The position numbers and the translations under genes are program-made. A stretch of 64,000 bases of DNA from Nageia nagi (lineage: Eukaryota > Pinophyta). Shown here piece by piece: positions 34,540-45,987 of the stretch. Within the stretch, counting starts at the first letter, position 1. Each line of letters begins with the position of its first letter. The stretch covers positions 119,722,001 to 119,786,000 of the forward strand of contig JBITNC010000001.1 in NCBI GenBank assembly GCA_050084985.1, given 5' to 3'. The notes beneath the pieces were generated by a model that was not told the DNA's origin, did not search any database, and saw nothing but the letters and a program-made list of their open reading frames with translations.

Positions 34540-35150
34540 AAGGATATCAAGGGTGTGATTCACCATGATCATATCCCATGATTTTTCTCACTTGGAATGT
34601 AAGGGGAATGACAGACCCAATCCAAAAAATACTTGGTTCGAGATGAAATTGCTATGTGTTCTAGTTATTATAGAGTTCCTAATGTCATATGTTTGCAATA
34701 TATTAAGATTTTTTATTTTATTCTATAATGTAATTTCCCTTTTCTATGGCCAATTTGCCTCTTTTTTTCCACTAATCATACCCTCAATAGTGGTGATGTT
34801 GTCATTCTCTTAGTATCCCATTGGAAGGATCATTTGGTTACTTGAGGTATGTATCCTCTCAATAAAGTTGTTTGGGTCTTGCTTTAATTGGATGGAATGT
34901 CATTTGGTATTATCAATGTGTATACTACCAATAATTCCCATGATCAATGCAATATTTGGAAGTGGTCTACCTATTCACTTCCTCCTATTGTGTGGATCAT
35001 GTGTGGTAATTTCAATATGATTAAAAAGCTATCTAATAAGGTGGAGAACCATCCCATATTATGGGTAGTGGGAGAACATTAAACTTGGTATTTTATGTGA
35101 AACAAGATCAATTTGTTAGACCCTGATGTTTTTTTCTTCCAACACTTCAT
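34540..35150 (+). pseudogene. LINE-1 endonuclease domain
   Basis: Readings include the TWNVRGM-type start near 34580, VVILLVSHWKDH (34795), LDGMSFGIINVYTTNNSHDQ (34885-34940) and WKWSTYSLPPIVWIMCGNFN then MIKKLSNKVENHP. This is the APE-type endonuclease that nicks target DNA. The catalytic Asp of the usual GDFN motif is Asn here (AAT at 35008-35010), a G-to-A change that would inactivate it. The frame breaks at several points. Confidence 0.8.
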
Positions 35151-35929
35151 TGAAAATGTTTGGTATACATGGTCAAATTTTCAAGCTAGCCATGTATGTA
35201 TTATCAAATGACTTGATAGGGATATGATTTTTTATCATACCCATATTTTCTTTCATAGGAATCATTCCTCTACATAATTTTTGAAACCATACCTAGTACT
35301 ACTAATTTTTATCACTCCCCCATCATGTTTACTATCATGAGAAAAGATCCTCTACAAAGATACTTCACTTCCCAATTTTTTTTAAACACCTCTTTACTCA
35401 ATCACTTAGCCATGGTTTGCCACATTCATAGAATCAAGAATCTTATTCCTTATATTTTGGGTAACTTTGAATTATATTTAATGGTGAAATGATGCAATTA
35501 TTCAAATCATTATCCTCATGTGCACTCTGGGTAAGAAAGTTGCTCAATTCTAGAGATAATCCATAGCGATGCTTCATGATGAGCTTGCTAGAGCTTCCAC
35601 GAATCTAGAAGCTAGCCCTTTTAATTTTTAGCTTCAATATCATGTTTCTAAACTCTACCATGAACTCAAAATGATTGAGTTATATTATGTAAAAGGTTCT
35701 CAACTTAAGGCTCATCTACATTGGCTTGGTGATTGAATCACTAAAGAACTTTTTCACAAGATTCATCCTCCTAGACTAGCCACTTACTTTAAAGTTCTTC
35801 AATTTGATAGTGCTTGCATCACCTCTCTTCCTAATATGACCCAAGCCTTTATGAGTCATTATACCAATATTTTTGTTGCTCAAGCTCATACTCCTGATAC
35901 AGAACAAGCTCTTGTTGCTTACCTTTCAA

Positions 35930-36990
35930 TTGTCCCAACTATTTAATCACCCGATAATTGTGTTGAATGTGATATGATTCTTACCCTCAAAAACCTTAAA
36001 TAAGCCCTATTACAAATGGCTAATGATAAAACACCTATGCTATATGGTTTCCTATGTAAATTATATAAGCACCTCTAGGCTATGGTTGGTCATTATCTTC
36101 ATAAAGTCTATCTAGAAGCAATGAAAATGGGTTCTCTTGTGATGTATTATCAATAGAGGAAATATCAAGTTCATTCCCAAGCTTGGGGATCCTAATATTA
36201 TTACTACTTGGAGGTTAATTACCCTACTCAATATTAGCTATAAGATTATAGTTAAGGCCCTTGCTCTTTGGATTCGATATTTACTCCCTTTACTTGTCAT
36301 ACCTAAAAAAATAGCTTCATAAGAGGGTGTTACATTTTAGACAATATCTTGGCTATTTGGGAGGGAATGGAATGGTCTCATCTCTCTAGATAAGATATTT
36401 TATTCATAAAATATACTTTGAGAAATATTATGACTTTGAAAAATCTTATGATAGGATAAAGTGGAGATTCAATCTCACCATGTTAAAATCTCTTGGATTT
36501 GGGCCTATGTTTATTCAATCCATATCCATGCTCTTTAAGGATGATTCTTCTAATTTGAACCTCAAAAACTCCCATTATGAAGAAATTGGACTTTTTAGAT
36601 CAATTAGGAAAGGTTTCCCTATTTCTTGTTCATTATACATCCTTATTGTTGAAGCTCTTGGCTATCTCCTTGCTACTCAAACTTCCCAAGGCCACATTGA
36701 TGGTATTGACTTTCCTCATAATTAGGGGAAAATGGTTAATGGTCATTTTTTTTATGATTCATTTCTTATTATTAGGGAGTATGAACAATATATTTCCAAT
36801 GCTCATTATTTCCTTGATACTTTTTGTAAGGCTTCTAGTTTAAGCATTCAATGAAAAAAGATTTATTGTTATAGACAATCTACCTATAATCCCCCAATTT
36901 GGCTTTAGAATTTTTAGTGGAAATGGATCAATCTTGGAGAATTTTTCAAATTCCTTGGAATTACCTTTTCTTTCCAAGGTCATTTGGCTC
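35930..36990 (+). pseudogene. LINE-1 reverse transcriptase domain
   Basis: Motifs in order: LQMANDKTPMLYGFLCKLYK (36012), IITTWRLITLLNISYKI-like in mixed frames (36195-36250), GRYILDNILAIWEGMEW (36325-36375), the 81-codon frame at 36480 with KSLGFGPMFIQSISMLFKDD, GLFRSIRKGFPISCSLYILI and VEALGYLLATQTSQGHI. The catalytic box reads GHFFYDSF instead of the usual F/A-DD (TAT at 36753-36755), so one Asp is lost. It is a close match to the RT of a widespread plant LINE group, by recognition rather than search. Confidence 0.85.
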
Positions 36991-37910
36991 AAATTTGGTG
37001 CTATGTTGTTTAAAAAGTGGAGAAGAAATTAGAGTATTAGCTAACTAAAAATCTCTCCCTAGTTGGGAAGTTTCAAATTTGCTCTAAAGTCTTTGTTGTG
37101 ACTCATGTTTACTATTCCTCTTGATGGATCCCCTCTTAGGCATGCTATAATAAGTTGGAAAAAACTTTAAGGGATTTTATTTAGAGAAATTCATCTGATA
37201 ATAAGGGCTTCAATAGAGTGGCATGGGATATTGTTTACCTCCCCAAATAATTAGGGGATGTGGGAAGGCTCGACTATAAATATCAAGGTATTTCCTTATG
37301 TGCTAAGTGGATTATTTGTGCCATCCAAGGTAATGAGTCTTGTAAGATCTTGGTTTAGCATTTTATCTCAATAGTTCTTCCACTTAACAATCAAGCATGG
37401 TGAGGTATTTACCTCCTCTCTCTTATTACTACTCTAGTAATGATTAAGATTGAGGGCTCCTTTGTTATCAAAAACATCTAGAAATGTTTAAAATAACTTA
37501 CTTAACTTCACTAGAAAGGTTCCAATTTTTATAAATGTTTATCCTTCAATTTTTTAAACATTTGGTGGTCCTCTTTCTTTATACTTTAAGGTATGCCTCT
37601 TGTGCAAGTTCAATGGGTTCATGCCCTACAATTCTTCAAAATAAGCATTAGCTCCATCACAAATTTCTTTTTTTGGCACACCAAAGATTGGATTACTTGG
37701 GATTCTTTCAAGAATAAATTTAAAATCAACAATGTTGATAAGGATTCTTTTGATGTGGTTATTAATTCTAACCCCCATGAAATGCTTCATAAGATTAGGA
37801 TTTTCTCTCAGATACTATGGTGGATAGATTGGCATTAGCATGTTGACACTTTTTCTCTTAGCTACAAAGCTTGTATGGGTTATAAATGGATTTCACCTTT
37901 TTTCCCATGG
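36991..37910 (+). pseudogene. LINE-1 C-terminal region
   Basis: Readings: LVGKFQICSKVFVVTHVYYS (37060s), CYNKLEKTLRDFI*RNSS (37143-37195), FNRVAWDIVYLPK (37211-37248) and the 81-codon frame 37593-37838 with VQWVHALQFF and TWDSFKNKFKINN. This fits the segment after RT in plant LINEs. The reading CSLRFYFY continues at 38560 beyond the solo LTR. Confidence 0.7.
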
Positions 37911-38547
37911 TGTAGACTAAAAATAATACATAAATAATATATCTAAGAATTATTTTTATACAATGTAATATTGAAGAATATATCAAAAATATGGCATCTT
38001 TATAAACATGATAAATGAGATATCTTTATCAGATTTCCATAGATATGAAATAGCAAGAATCATACATCAATTGCAACAACATACCTTGAGAAAAAAACAT
38101 CATTAATAGCCCTAAAGAAGCATATCATTAAAAACCCAAAATATGTATATTCATGAGAAAAAAATGAAATGCATGAAATAAGATGAAGGGTATACCATAT
38201 CTAAGAATGGGTTGTGTTACGAAACACCATTATTGGTCGAGTAGAATGATATTGCATGTTCTAATATTTCTCTCTAGCTCTCTACCCATATCTAATATCT
38301 CTTCCATTATGTTACTTTTGATATTATTTTATAGCAACATTTTTTATTCTCTTTGATTCTTGGGATCATTGCATATTACATTATTTATGGTGTCTTTCTT
38401 GATGTTTGACACCTCTTACATTATGCAATGGTCCATTACATTGATTACATTACCTAGGGTATATTTTTACCTTTTTTACAATAAATATTCTTTAATGCTA
38501 TAAAATGAATTATTTAATACAAGTAAATTCATTTTTAGGCATCTACA
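37911..38547 (-). repeat. Solo LTR inside LINE-1, TSD CATGG
   Basis: 637 bases from TGTAGACTAAAAAT to GGCATCTACA with an exact 5-bp duplication CATGG at 37906-37910 and 38548-38552. Its reverse complement is similar to the LTR at 209-818, so I give minus orientation. No internal region is left, as expected after LTR-LTR recombination. Confidence 0.85.
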
Positions 38548-38660
38548 CATGGTGTCTATGCTAAATGTTCATTGAGATTTTATTTCTACTAAGTCTCATT
38601 TGAGGCAACATTAATTTATCTATTTTAAAACATGTTATTTCAAACATTTATCTATTTTTT

Positions 38661-39149
38661 TTTTACACAAAATGCTTAAAATAGAAAATATAGCCTATTA
38701 TTTAATGATAATATATGCAAAAATAAATGTAGCTATTGTAATAAAATAAAAATAGATATTACAAAACCCTTAATCATTTGTTGAATCTATGTGCTTTCCT
38801 CTTTTTGAATTCTCTCTATATTCCCTTGCAAGAGGATAGAAAATAAAATCAATTCAAAAACCCACAAAAACTAACACAAATAGCATATAAGAACATAAAC
38901 GACATCATAAAATAGATTCGAAAACCCTCTGATGTTAATGTTGTTTTTGAATTCTCTCTATATTTTTTTGAGATCTTTTTCAAAAATCTTCTTGTTCCAC
39001 TATCAGATTGCATGTTCAAGAGAATATTATCAGACCTACATATTCAAGAGAATAAATAGTTAAAATGAAAAAAATATGTTAGAAACTAGAAAAATTATTA
39101 AAACCAAGATAAGCATAAGAATACTCCCTTTTAAATTAATCACATTTCA
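38661..39149. other. Interior of element E near its 5' LTR, no gene
   Basis: AT-rich; contains a duplicated phrase TTTTTGAATTCTCTCTATATT (38802 and 38944) about 142 bases apart. Nothing else is supported. Confidence 0.5.
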
Positions 39150-39168
39150 CACCCTCCTTCTAGCACCA
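39150..39168 (-). promoter_or_regulatory. Primer-binding site candidate of element E
   Basis: On the minus strand TGGTGCTAGAAGGAGGGTG starts three bases beyond the LTR end. It looks like a tRNA 3'-end complement used by plant LTR elements; the tRNA was not identified. Confidence 0.5.
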
Positions 39169-39171
39169 TTT

Positions 39172-39450
39172 TGTACACATGCAAATGTAACCCTATTAGC
39201 AAACAAGTATGAATAGTATTTATTTAATTTAAATATCAATTATGTTATAATGCATATGAAATCTATTACACTTTCCTATGTAATAGAGTACAATAACCCA
39301 AAGGTTTTTAATATATGTTTTACAATCAATGTGTAGTAATCTAGAGTGAATAACTTCTCTGTAATAATATTCTTTCCTTCAATAGTAAGATTTGCACATA
39401 ATATGACAACAACAAATTAGTGCATACCTATAAATAAATTATCTAATAAG
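39172..39450 (-). repeat. Right LTR of element E, piece 1
   Basis: It aligns with 30794-31076 (shared TATTAGCAAACAAGTATGAA, CCCAAAGGTTTTTAATATA, AAATTAGTGCATACCTATAA). It ends AATAAG (39445-39450), the target duplication of copia B. Confidence 0.85.
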
Positions 39451-39906
39451 CATTAGAATTTGTAATGTAATATTGTGTAATATTTATCCTCAATGTAAAT
39501 TCACTTAATACTTAAAGTATCATTAGATACCTTAAAGTATTAAGGGGATAAAAATAGGAATAGGATTGAAAATAGGTAAAGGAATAAAACTAGAAAAAGG
39601 ATTAAATATAGATTGGGTTTCTTCTTATAAATAGAGAAGAACCCCCACCCCTCTCATATTACATTATTTTTATACTAGCTTTGCTATAGGTTTAGAGTTT
39701 GAGAGAAAGAGAAGATATTTTGTAAGAGAGGTCCTTAAGAATAAGATCTTAGTTAGTGGGCATACTCTCAAGGAGGGAGAACCACTTTATATATTGTGTT
39801 ATTTGTGATATTGGCTTGAGTTATTATGTTGTTGTGTTGATGTTGTAACTGCCTTCTTGAGATCTTAGGAGATTAAAATTTAATTCAAAAAGGGCTAATT
39901 TCTTCA
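39451..39906 (+). repeat. 5' LTR of copia B
   Basis: It starts CATTAGAATTTGTAATG (TG decayed to CA) and ends AATTTCTTCA. It has TATAAATA at 39625-39632. It aligns with 49619-50062 with several substitutions and small indels (for example 9 extra bases near 39475), so the insertion is old. Confidence 0.9.
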
Positions 39907-39908
39907 AG

Positions 39909-39920
39909 TGGTATCAGAGC
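39909..39920 (+). promoter_or_regulatory. Primer-binding site of copia B (initiator Met tRNA)
   Basis: TGGTATCAGAGC, two bases after the LTR, is the classic plant copia site complementary to initiator methionine tRNA. Confidence 0.95.
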
Positions 39921-42388
39921 TTTTCTTAGAGCTCCTCTTTAGCATATTTGAAGGTTATTTCTCTTATTTCTTCATCTACTTTATTGAGGTAAAAAGGGCT
40001 TGAAGGTAAAATCTCCCTCCTACCTTGTCCATTATCAAATTTTGCTTTATTACTAACCATTTTGGTTCTTTGATTATAAAGTTTTATTTTGAAAAATTTG
40101 TTCAAAGTAGATATTATTGCTACATTTTTTAGTTATACTAACATGTTAGTTCACTCTTATGTTATTTTTATGCATTATTTTTTTGCTAACAATAGTTTGG
40201 TAGTTGTAATTTGTTTTAAGTAAAATTGCTTAATGTGTAGCAATAATATGCAAGTTTTGGGTAAATTTGCTTAAATTTAGCAATAATAAGTTATTATAGC
40301 TTAAATTTGCAAGTTTCTACTTAGTATAGAAATAGTTAAAAGTTTTACAATTTTTTTAACTATAATGTTATAATTGCAAAAAAATTTACAATGCTAGTAT
40401 GTTTATAAAAATTAAATTGCATGCATGAAAAAGTTTGCTTTATTTTATATATATATATAATTAAAAATAACACACACACATAGATATCTATATATATATA
40501 TATATATATACACTATTTTTTTAAATATTTATATACTATTTTCTTTAAAAAAATTAGTCTATTATATTTAATAATTTTTATATTATTTATAATTAATTTT
40601 TAATTTTTTTATCTATTTTTAAAAGTTTTTCATTATAAAAATTATTTAAAAATAATAATAATTTTGTAGTGCACCACCCCTATGGGCTTACCGCCCCTAA
40701 GGGGTGCCACCCTAGATTGGCCACCCCCAAGGGGCACCACCCCAAGTGGGTGCCACCTCAAGCTGGCCTCCTATTGATTGTTTGACCCATGAAGGGTGCC
40801 ACCCCAGGCTGGCTACCTATGAGCTACCTATCCCAAGTGGGTGTTGCCCTAAGCTAGCTGCCTATGGGTTGGCTAACCCATGAGGGTGCCACCCTAGGCT
40901 GGGTACCTATGGGCTATCCACCCCTCGAGGGTGCCACCCTAGGCTGGTAGCCCTCCCCCCTCTTTTTGCCTTTTTTTTGGAATTTAAAAAAGAATGAAGA
41001 AAGTTGGACTTAATTTTTTTAAGGCATTATTTTTTTAACACAAAAGTGAAGAGTTTTTATTTTAAAAAAAAAAGAGAGGAATCTTGACTTTTTTTAAAAA
41101 AGAGGGATTATTTTATTTTTGAACTATAAGTTGCAATTTGAGTATTTTTAGGCTAATTTTTTATAGGTAATTTTTTTAAGGTTAATAGTTCTTTATTTGC
41201 TAAAATCATCTATTTAAATTAGTGCCAATTATAATGAGGGATTTTTTTATCAAGCATTTAAGATAAAAAAAAATTTATGAATGCATGGTTAATATTTTGT
41301 CTTAATGCATGATACACATGTGGTTGGATAAAAAAATTTAAATGCATGCCTTAATATTTTGTCCTTGTGCATGTTTTTTTTGCTAAGTGGATAAAAATTT
41401 TATGCATGGTTTAATATTTTATCCTAATGCATGTGGATGGATAAAAGTTCTCTTAAATATGTTTTTGCCTATGAATTTTTTCGATGATAAATTGGAAATA
41501 AGGAATTAATTTTAAATTCTTTTTATTTTAAGTAATAAGGGAAATAATTCCTTAATTTTGATAATGAACCTTTGCATATAGATTCATTAAGGGTTGTAAC
41601 AAAGCCCATTGGATTCCTAGGCTCATTTGTTGTTACTTAAAATTAATGAACCTTTGTAAAGATATACATTAGGGGTTGTAACAAAACCTATTGGACTCTA
41701 TGGTTCATACTTATGGATGATGTTGGATGTAGTTTCATTTTTAAAGCACTTTATTCATTTTGCACTTTTACTTTATATGCAAAGTATGAAAATGTTGAAA
41801 TTTGTTTCCCTTAAAATGAATACATCTGCATATTTATTCTACAACATGACTAGTTTGGGGAGCCATGAGATGAGGATAAGGTAGACTGGAGCCTTTTAAT
41901 CTAGCAATCCAAATGATAAAAATTTTGTACTTATTAATTTCCCCTAAGTCTTCTATTGGTCTAGATTTAACTCCATATAGGTTGACATGCATGTGTGTAG
42001 TGATACCATATGTTCACCTGTCCATTCAGGTATTATCCTAATAACCTAGTAGGAAAATTGAAAACTTAATCAAGATAATTAATTTGGTTGATCCAACATA
42101 TGTCATAACTTATAAAATAGCTAATTAATTTGATTAAGAATTGGTAGGACTTGGGCTCCTTGAGGGCATCCAAGTGAAGGCCTAATTTTAGACAAGAAAA
42201 TAAGCTTAAACTCTTCCCTCTCTACAATTATACTTGGTGACAAAGATGTTGGATGTATGATTATAATTTTTGTTAACAATTTAATCATTTGATTTGTTTA
42301 TTAGTTCAAACATGTATTTGTATTCTTAATATTTTTAAATTCAACATGTATGCTTACATTATGTATCTCATTCATATTTTTTGTATCA
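39921..42388 (+). other. 5' leader of copia B
   Basis: About 2.5 kb without a gene. It has AT/AC microsatellite runs at 40446-40513, a GC-rich minisatellite (40667-40955), and the block 41849-42220 that matches the leader of copia A on the other strand. Repeated phrases such as TGCATG...TTTAATATTTTGTC (41283, 41341, 41402) also occur. Confidence 0.6.
40667..40955. repeat. GC-rich minisatellite, unit about 45 bp
   Basis: Repeats of GGGTGCCACCCTAGGCTGG with a linker like CTACCTATGGGCTACCCACCCC; six or so diverged units. It is a sharp GC-rich island in an AT-rich element. Open frames across it would be rich in Pro, Leu and Gly but do not reach an obvious gene. Confidence 0.85.
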
Positions 42389-43260
42389 ATGGGAGATTCT
42401 TTTGCACCCAAGCATATCTTAGATGGTTCTAACTATGGTATTTAAGAACCTAGGTTGAAAATATAACTTCAAGCATGGAAACTTTGGATGATTGTTAATG
42501 AAAGCTAAGTTTCTCCATCAAGGGAGAAGGAACTTGAAGCTTATAATACAAAGAATGATTTGACAACTTCTATGATCTTTCATGTAGTTTCAAATGAGAT
42601 TCTTCTCATGATATCTTCTTCAAACACTACAAAGTAAGCTTGAGATAAACTAAAGAGTATCTACCTTGGAATTAAATTTTCTAAGAGGTTCACCATTATT
42701 TATAAGTTACTACAATCACATCAAGAGGAAAATGAAAGTGTGGTAATTCATCTAAATAAGGTTTTTGACCTTAGGACCTAGCTAGTGGGGTGTGCTTGCA
42801 ATTGAATCAATGATGAGTTTTTTATTTTCATCATCCTTAAAAGCCACTTTGCTAAATATAGTTAGTGTGTGACTATTATTAAAATTAGGCTTGATGATGA
42901 AAAAGAAGTGTTCTCCTTAGAAAATTTTTCATGGCTTCTCTTGAAGTATGAGGAGACACTTAATAATAAAGTGTTGATCATCACTCCTAAGGAGCCATCT
43001 ATGGCACTTGTTCTAATGAATCCTCACTTAAAAAAGAAGATCCATAACCAAAAAAAGGGTTCTCATGCTCCTAAGAATAACTTCAATAAAGGTGAAAATA
43101 AGAAGAATTATGATCATGATAAGTTAAAGAAAACTAATGCCAAATTTGATGGAAATTGTAATTTTTGTGACATTTATAGTCATAAGGAAGTTGAATTATT
43201 CAAGAAAAAGAAATATTAAGGTGAAAAAGGATATAGAAAACCAAACAACAAGGAAAATGT
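42389..43260 (+). pseudogene. Copia B gag with degenerate zinc knuckle
   Basis: Start chosen at ATG 42389: MGDSFAPKHILDGSNYGI, matching the start of copia A gag. Next come LEAYNTKNDLTTSMIFHVVS, then in one open frame (42869-43219) IRLDDEKEVFSLENFSWLLL and a Lys/Asn-rich stretch. The knuckle reads CNFCDIYSHKEVELF (43157-43201), with the last Cys replaced. Stops occur at 42443 and elsewhere. Gag would package element RNA. Confidence 0.85.
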
Positions 43261-45586
43261 TAGTGGTGAATCAGTAGCCAAATGCTTAAAATTCAGAATT
43301 TCAAATTTTGGATTTGGCTACTAAGGTGGGTCTTGCATACTACATGTTTGCCCTAATTTTATTTATTTTAATATTTTTTCAAGAGTGTATGTCGATCTAC
43401 TAATAATTTTGTATAAGATATGCCTTTATTTAGAAAAATTTGATCCCATATGCACCTTAAATTATATATATATATATATATATATATTATATGATTATTG
43501 TGATGGTCATTATCTATGTTATAATCTATGACTTGGATCAAGGATGAATTATCCTAAACCATAGATAGTGGAATTTGATCAGATGATGGATATACATTCC
43601 TACTTGTCCATGGTAAGTATTTCAAATTGGATGGGTCATTTAGTGAAGAGATGTGAATGAGATGCCAAAGAAGCAGTTGAGTTCTATGAATGGGAAGCTA
43701 GGGAGCATTCAGTGTGTTACAAATGAAAGGTTGGGGATGTAATCATGTATGGAGTCAAATGTTATAACTTGAAGTCAGGCATTGCTAACCTAGGGATCCA
43801 TTATGTATGCACCTACAGATGGGAGTTTAGAGAACCATTATGCAAGTGTCTATCATGTGTGCAAATTAAAAGGAAAGAGCTAAGGAGTCATTAAATGAGC
43901 TAGGGATCTTTACAACATACCAAGGAATTAGTGCTTGATGATAAGCCAAGAATAATTAGTAATTGATGACATGCCAAGAATAATCAATGCTTGATGATAT
44001 GTCAAGATAATTAATTCTTGATCTTGAACACTTTAACTCTAATGGATAAGGAATATCCATTAGCTCTACACCATTATTATCTTTAGTGTGCATGCCTTAG
44101 TTTAGAGTAGCAACATCATTCTCTTCATGAGAAGCATCATGATTCGATGTGAATGTGTTATGATTGGATATAAACATATTTTGAATATAAACATATGCAT
44201 TTTAATGATGTTGTGTGTGAGGTACATTTTTGTCTTGAGTATTGGATATGCCTTGATGTGCATGTGTTGTATTGTATTGGTGATGAGAAGCATCATGACC
44301 TAACGATGCATTCTGATGTAAATATATCCAATGACATAGAAATTTGTTGTAAATGATGGCTCCATGGATTCACCTTCAGATATAGAGCAAGTTATGGATT
44401 TGGATTTTGTAATGTAGGATGGTAGGTTGATCTTGGTTGCATGGGGGTTGATGGGCATTTGATATTTATGATGGAGATGGAAGGAATGGTGGTTTTTTAA
44501 TAGCTATGAATCTCATAATTGAGGCTACTTTTTATATTGAAATTGAGGAGGAAGATTAAGTGATGGATGTGAACTGATATTGGGTACCTAAACTAAGGGA
44601 TCAGTGTAGCTTCTCTCGCCCATCCTCCACATAAAATCATGTTATTTCAAAATAACATAAGAGGATTAAAATAACAAAATTTGGGATCATTGATATGATG
44701 TCCACACATTTGGAGAGGGGCTGGTAACACATAGGCATGATTCCATCCTACCAAAATGCTTTTTTGCATACAATAAGGGTGGGCATATGATTACGCATAG
44801 AGAAATCTCAATGGTATGTCTATTGAAGAAAAGCTTCAGATTTTTTATCTAATAAATGTTATTGTAAAAGCCACCAATATTATCAATTGAAGTACTATGA
44901 GTTTGAAGTCGTGCATGGAGAGAAAGCATAAGAGTGTCTTGATAAGAAGTGGAGGCTTTAGAAACCATCTCTTATCCATATTAAAATATTTAAGATAACC
45001 TCTATTTGTTGCTAATTGAAAGATTATTATTATTTAATCTTGATTAATATCTCAATAAAATTCCAAGTTATTATTAAATCATATGACTTTAAAACTTCAA
45101 TCATCTCACAATTATTTTAATTTATTCAACTTATATTATTTTTCACATTCATTAAAATAGAAATCCCACAATTATTTTAGCCTTTTCATTTTAAATATTA
45201 TTTCACTTTCATTAAAATGATTCTTGAAAGGGTAAATTAAGGTTTAAATTATATTTTATAAACAACTAGAGCATGATCTTATGTATTTTTTTTAATTTTA
45301 ATTATATATAGATAAAAAAGATAAGTTTTTTTATTTTCCTTTTAAACTCAAAGGTTTGTAGAATCTATCAGAATTTGTTCAAATAAGAAAAGAAAATATA
45401 TCAATTAAGTATTTTTCTTACATTTATCTTTGTCATCTTTTTTCGAAAAAAAATAAATCGATTCAAAATTGATCACCCCATTTTCTAACAAGTTTCAAAA
45501 TTAATCACCCCATTTTTGAAAAGATTATGAGATTGATCACCCATGTATTAAAATTCATTTTTTAGGAGGGGGTCTTAAAATTTTCC
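43261..45586. other. Foreign insertion between copia B gag and protease, origin unknown
   Basis: In copia elements the protease follows the knuckle closely; here about 2.3 kb intervenes. It holds an (AT)n run (43463-43489), a plus-strand reading with few stops at about 43640-43900 (KEAVEFYEWEAREHSVCYK; VGDVIMYGVKCYNLKSGIAN; LGIHYVCTYRWEFREPLCKC) that I cannot assign, and a 32-bp triple repeat near its right end. The right limit near 45590 carries GGAGGGGGTCTTAAAA, shared with 4263. Precise borders and a target duplication were not found. Confidence 0.5.
45468..45563. repeat. Three tandem copies of a 32-bp unit
   Basis: ATTGATCACCCCATTTT-type units start at 45468, 45500 and 45532, exactly 32 bases apart. 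Confidence 0.85.
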
Positions 45587-45960
45587 TTGCTAAAAAAATC
45601 TAATAATAATAATAAGAAGAAGAAGAAGAAGAGTTCTACTTATGTTGCTTCCTTTTACTCCAAGTCTCACTCTTTTTCAAATGATTGGATTATTTATTCT
45701 AGATGCACTAATCACATGTATTTAAAAAATGATAAGTTTGAAAACTTTCATAAACATAAAAAAGATGCAATTGTGATAGGTGATAATTTAATCCTTGATG
45801 TTCAAGGTATTAGGAGTGTGTTGATACAAGGAAAGATTCTTGAGAATGTGCTTTATGTGCCAAAACTTGCAATGAATCTTTTTTTCATAATTTAGTTTAC
45901 AATAAAAGGTTACTCCTTTGAGTTTAAATCACACTCTTGGTGCATGAAAAAGGGTCTTAC
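45587..45960 (+). pseudogene. Copia B aspartic protease
   Basis: The 102-codon frame starts in an (AAT)n(AAG)n run coding Asn and Lys, then DWIIYSRCTNHM, VIGDNLILDVQGIRSVLI and LENVLYVPKLAMNLFFI, the normal copia protease outline. The catalytic D-S-G is Y-S-R (Tyr codon 45695-45697, Arg codon 45701-45703), so it could not cut polyprotein. Confidence 0.85.
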
Positions 45961-45987
45961 TACTCGATGAAAGAGTACCTTTAAATT

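Larger units (their letters stand above)
34350..38660 (+). mobile_element. LINE-1: non-LTR retrotransposon, decayed, split by a solo LTR
   Basis: The plus strand carries, in order, a short N-terminal frame (MDPRSLNIFLSMVGGPVALP at about 34362), an AP-like endonuclease, an RT and a C-terminal domain in the arrangement of plant LINEs. The 5' part before the endonuclease is short. A solo LTR splits the 3' coding part at 37911-38547. No poly(A) tail was recognised, so the 3' limit is approximate. Confidence 0.8.

Noticed and set aside
44102-44296. 64-codon minus-strand frame rich in Met, His and Ile
   Set aside because: It arises from repeated ATGATG/CATGATG words in the copia B insertion; no gene features.
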